Of a stretch of 64,000 nt of DNA, positions 61,929 through 64,000 are shown in pieces. The DNA is taken from positions 682,001 through 746,000 of the forward strand of contig NZ_CP027774.1 in NCBI RefSeq assembly GCF_003019815.1, in the 5' to 3' direction. This DNA comes from Variovorax sp. PMC12 (GTDB taxonomy: Bacteria; Pseudomonadota; Gammaproteobacteria; Burkholderiales; Burkholderiaceae_C). How positions within the stretch are numbered: the first letter of the stretch is position 1; every line of letters starts with the position of its first letter. Under the pieces are notes generated by a model. The model made no database searches and had not been told where the DNA came from. It saw only the letters and a program-made list of their open reading frames with translations. Both the position numbers and the translations under genes were made by a program.

Positions 61929-62909
61929 ATGCATCCTCGATCCCGTTGCGCGCGGCTGTCGCGCCTCGCTGTCGGTGTCGCGTTGCTGGCCGCGGCGCTG
62001 GCGTCGCATGCGCAGGACTACCCCACGCGCGCCATTGCTCTGGTCGTGCCCTTTCCCGCCGGCTCGCCGACCGACGCCATGGCGCGAGAGATCGGGGCCG
62101 ACCTGCGCGCGACGCTCGGCCAGCCGGTGGTGGTGGAAAACCGCCCCGGCGCCAGTTCGCTCACCGGCACGCAGTACGTTGCACGCGCCGCGCCCGACGG
62201 CTACACGCTGCTGCTCATGACGACCAGCCATCTCATCAACGCGCAGCTGCAGCCCAAGCCGGGCTACGACCCGTTCGACAGCTTCGTGCCGGTGACGGAG
62301 CTCATCAAGTCGCCGGTGGTGTTCGTGGTGCGCTCGACGTTGCCGGCGACGAACATGGCGCAATTCGCCAACTACGCCAGGGGCCGTTCGGTGTCCTACG
62401 CCACCTGGGGCATAGGCTCCAACACCGACATCTACGGCGCGATGATTTCCGACGCGATCAAGGCCGGACTGCTGCGCGTGCCTTACAAGGGCGAAGCGCC
62501 GCTGGCCAACGACCTGCTCGGCGGCCAGGTCGACAGCGCGATGATGACCGTCGGCATGTACAAGGCCCAATCGAAGACCGGCAAGCTGCGCGCGCTGGCG
62601 GTCAACGGCCCGAAGCGGCTGGACGCGTTTCCAGAGCTGCCCACGCTGCTGGAGTCGGGTGTTCCGGGGCCCAGCGTGGCCGGGTTCGCGGGCATCCTGG
62701 TGCCGGCGGGCACGCCGGCGGCCATCGCGGACAAGCTGGCCACGCACATCCAGCAATACATCCAGAAGCCCGAGGTCGCGGCGCGCTGGAACGAGCAATG
62801 GGGTTTCCAGGTGTCCCCGGTTCATCGCGCGGCGTTCGGCGAGCTGATGCGCAAGGATGCCGTGCGCTGGAGCGAGGCCATCAAGTCGGCCGGCATCAAG
62901 CTGGACTGA
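61929..62909 (+). CDS. Bug/TctC-family periplasmic solute receptor
   Basis: This 326-residue precursor has a signal peptide ending at LASHAQ (about residue 29). The Bug loops are VPFPAGSPTDAMAR and DGYTLLLMTT. The first loop has Ser where most members have a second Gly (PAGSPTD), so the ligand may differ from that of the other three TctC proteins. The gene is monocistronic between a divergent crotonase gene and a convergent FadB-like gene. No membrane transport partner is present. Confidence 0.84.
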   Translation: MHPRSRCARLSRLAVGVALLAAALASHAQDYPTRAIALVVPFPAGSPTDAMAREIGADLRATLGQPVVVENRPGASSLTGTQYVARAAPDGYTLLLMTTSHLINAQLQPKPGYDPFDSFVPVTELIKSPVVFVVRSTLPATNMAQFANYARGRSVSYATWGIGSNTDIYGAMISDAIKAGLLRVPYKGEAPLANDLLGGQVDSAMMTVGMYKAQSKTGKLRALAVNGPKRLDAFPELPTLLESGVPGPSVAGFAGILVPAGTPAAIADKLATHIQQYIQKPEVAARWNEQWGFQVSPVHRAAFGELMRKDAVRWSEAIKSAGIKLD

Positions 62910-62910
62910 T

Positions 62911-62956
62911 CGAAGCGCGGTGCGCCGCATGGGCTGTGTCGGTCCATCGCGCTTCG
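62911..62956. terminator. Possible terminator stem between convergent genes
   Basis: CGAAGCGCG (62911-62919) can pair with CGCGCTTCG (62948-62956), a 9-bp stem with a 28-base loop, in the gap between TctC and the FadB-like gene. The large loop and missing T-run make it weak. Confidence 0.3.
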
Positions 62957-62997
62957 TTCCGCGCACCTGCACGTAGAAGCTTTCGAAGCCCCTTGCC

Positions 62998-64000
62998 TCA
63001 CTCGAAACGCTCGTTTGCCGCAGCCTTTTCCTGCAGCAGGGGCGGCGGCGCGAAGCGGCTTCCGTAGCGCTCTGCCAGCACGGTGGCACGCTCGACGAAG
63101 CGCGGCAGCCCGTAGGCATTGATGTATTGCACCGTGCCCCCGGTCCAGCGCGGGTAGCCGACGCCGAGGATGGAGCCGACGTTGGCGTCGCGCGCCGAGG
63201 CGAGCACGCCTTCTTCGATGCAGCGCACGGCCTCTATCGCCTGCACGAACAGGAAGCGCTCCTTCAGGTCGTCGAAGGGCACCGCCTTGCCGGAGGGCGG
63301 ATAGTGCTTGGCCAGGTCTGGCCACAGCGTCTTCGGCTCGCCGGGCGGGTAGTCGTAGAAACCTCCACCGCCCGCACGGCCGGGGCGGCCCAAGTCGGCG
63401 ACCATTTTCTCGAGCACCGCCCATGCCGGGTGATGCGGCAGCGGCTTGCCTTCGGCGGCAAGGTCGGCGGCCGCCTGCTTTCGCACGGAAAGCGTGAGGC
63501 TCATGGCCACCTCGTCCATCACCGCAAGCGGGCCGACCGGCATTCCAGCCTGCAGCGCCGCGTTCTCGATGGTCGCGGCATCGACGCCTTCGGCCAGCAT
63601 GGCGGCGCCTTCACGGGTGAAGGTGCCGAACACGCGGCTGGTGTAGAAGCCGCGGCTGTCGTTCACGACGATCGGCGTCTTGCCGATCTGCTTGACGAAG
63701 TCGTAGGCGCGCGCGAGCGTCTCGTCCGATGTATGCTTGCCCTTGATGATCTCCACCAGCGGCATGCGGTCCACCGGCGAGAAGAAATGCAGGCCGATGA
63801 AGTTCTCTTGCCGCTCGTACGCTGTCGCCAGTCCGGTGATGGGCAACGTCGACGTGTTGGAGGCCATGACGCCGCCGGGAGCCAGGTGCGGCGCGGCTTC
63901 GCGCACCACCTGTGCCTTGAGTTCGCGGTTCTCGAACACCGCCTCGATCACCAGGTCGCAGCCGGCCAGGTCGGCGGGGTCGGCGGTGGGCGTGATGCGC
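62998..64000 (-). CDS. FadB/FadJ-like 3-hydroxyacyl-CoA dehydrogenase, C-terminal part
   Basis: The reading frame is open to the right edge, so about 334 residues of the C-terminal part are visible. They hold the 3-hydroxyacyl-CoA dehydrogenase domain: NAD-domain end CDLVIEAVFENRELK, SNTSTLPITGLA, the catalytic His in FIGLHFFSPVDRMPLVEII, VNDSRGFYTSRVF, and the C-terminal helical domain to ANERFE. The order is that of the multifunctional FadB/FadJ alpha subunit, whose N-terminal crotonase domain would lie outside the window. It oxidises (S)-3-hydroxyacyl-CoA. Whether the full gene is fused or single-domain cannot be told here. Confidence 0.85.
   Translation of the reverse strand, partial: RITPTADPADLAGCDLVIEAVFENRELKAQVVREAAPHLAPGGVMASNTSTLPITGLATAYERQENFIGLHFFSPVDRMPLVEIIKGKHTSDETLARAYDFVKQIGKTPIVVNDSRGFYTSRVFGTFTREGAAMLAEGVDAATIENAALQAGMPVGPLAVMDEVAMSLTLSVRKQAAADLAAEGKPLPHHPAWAVLEKMVADLGRPGRAGGGGFYDYPPGEPKTLWPDLAKHYPPSGKAVPFDDLKERFLFVQAIEAVRCIEEGVLASARDANVGSILGVGYPRWTGGTVQYINAYGLPRFVERATVLAERYGSRFAPPPLLQEKAAANERFE

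Overview
The window is high-GC DNA with a dense, mostly operonic gene layout. The gene content is that of a soil or water betaproteobacterium of the Burkholderiales, most likely Comamonadaceae and Variovorax-like. The reasons are four orphan periplasmic Bug/TctC receptors, many CaiB-type CoA transferases and acyl-CoA dehydrogenases, a fused indolepyruvate ferredoxin oxidoreductase, and a DctS/DctR-like two-component pair. The taxonomic placement is inference from gene content only. I saw no rRNA, tRNA, CRISPR array, insertion sequence or phage gene.

Bases 1 to about 16,300 are ordinary chromosome: the tail of a LysR gene, a gene-poor 0.9 kb stretch, an NTF2-like protein, a histidine kinase/response regulator pair, indolepyruvate oxidoreductase with a divergent LysR gene, two MFS exporters, a lipoprotein, small membrane or hypothetical proteins, and an orphan BMP-family binding protein.

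From about 16,300 to the right edge almost every gene handles acyl-CoA thioesters. Block A (24411 down to 16334, minus strand) is a tightly overlapping operon: Rieske oxygenase, its flavin/2Fe-2S reductase, a GntR regulator, a TctC receptor, a class III CoA transferase, a thiolase-fold protein with its DUF35 partner, and an alpha-methylacyl-CoA racemase. Block B (24582-34568) holds a nitroreductase, a second TctC gene, two more GntR regulators, a two-domain fused acyl-CoA dehydrogenase, and an IpdB/IpdA-like pair followed by a CoA transferase and a third TctC. Block C (36209 down to 34640) is a second thiolase/DUF35 pair. Block D (36346-46387) has a MatB-like ligase, a second ligase, an SDR, an NMO-like flavoprotein, a CrtC/AttH-like protein, a PaaG-like crotonase, a MaoC hydratase, an MDR oxidoreductase and an acyl-CoA dehydrogenase. 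Block E (50437 down to 46438) has a ligase, an APH-like kinase, a small DUF6285-like protein and an acyl-CoA dehydrogenase. Block F (50654-60621) has an acyl-CoA dehydrogenase, a DECR2-like reductase, an AraC regulator, a ligase, an SDR, an ACAD10/11-like dehydrogenase with its kinase, a racemase and another SDR. A broken ligase gene, an enoyl-CoA hydratase, a fourth TctC and part of a FadB-like protein close the window.

The most striking observation ties these blocks together. A 15-bp palindrome close to ATTGGTTCAACCAAT lies in front of about ten transcription units between 24.4 and 52.7 kb, usually in the same register over the -10 box (TATC or TAGC directly followed by ATTGG). It has the TGGT-N3-ACCA form bound by FadR-type GntR repressors, and three such regulators are encoded inside the region. 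I read this as one locally controlled regulon for an unidentified carboxylic acid. The gene set suggests an alicyclic, terpenoid, steroid-like or gamma-hydroxylated substrate. It would be activated to a CoA ester, degraded by beta-oxidation with branched-chain epimerisation, possibly pass through 4-hydroxyacyl-CoA phosphorylation as in the lva/ACAD10-11 route, and undergo ring opening by the IpdAB-like enzyme. The substrate itself cannot be read from the sequence.
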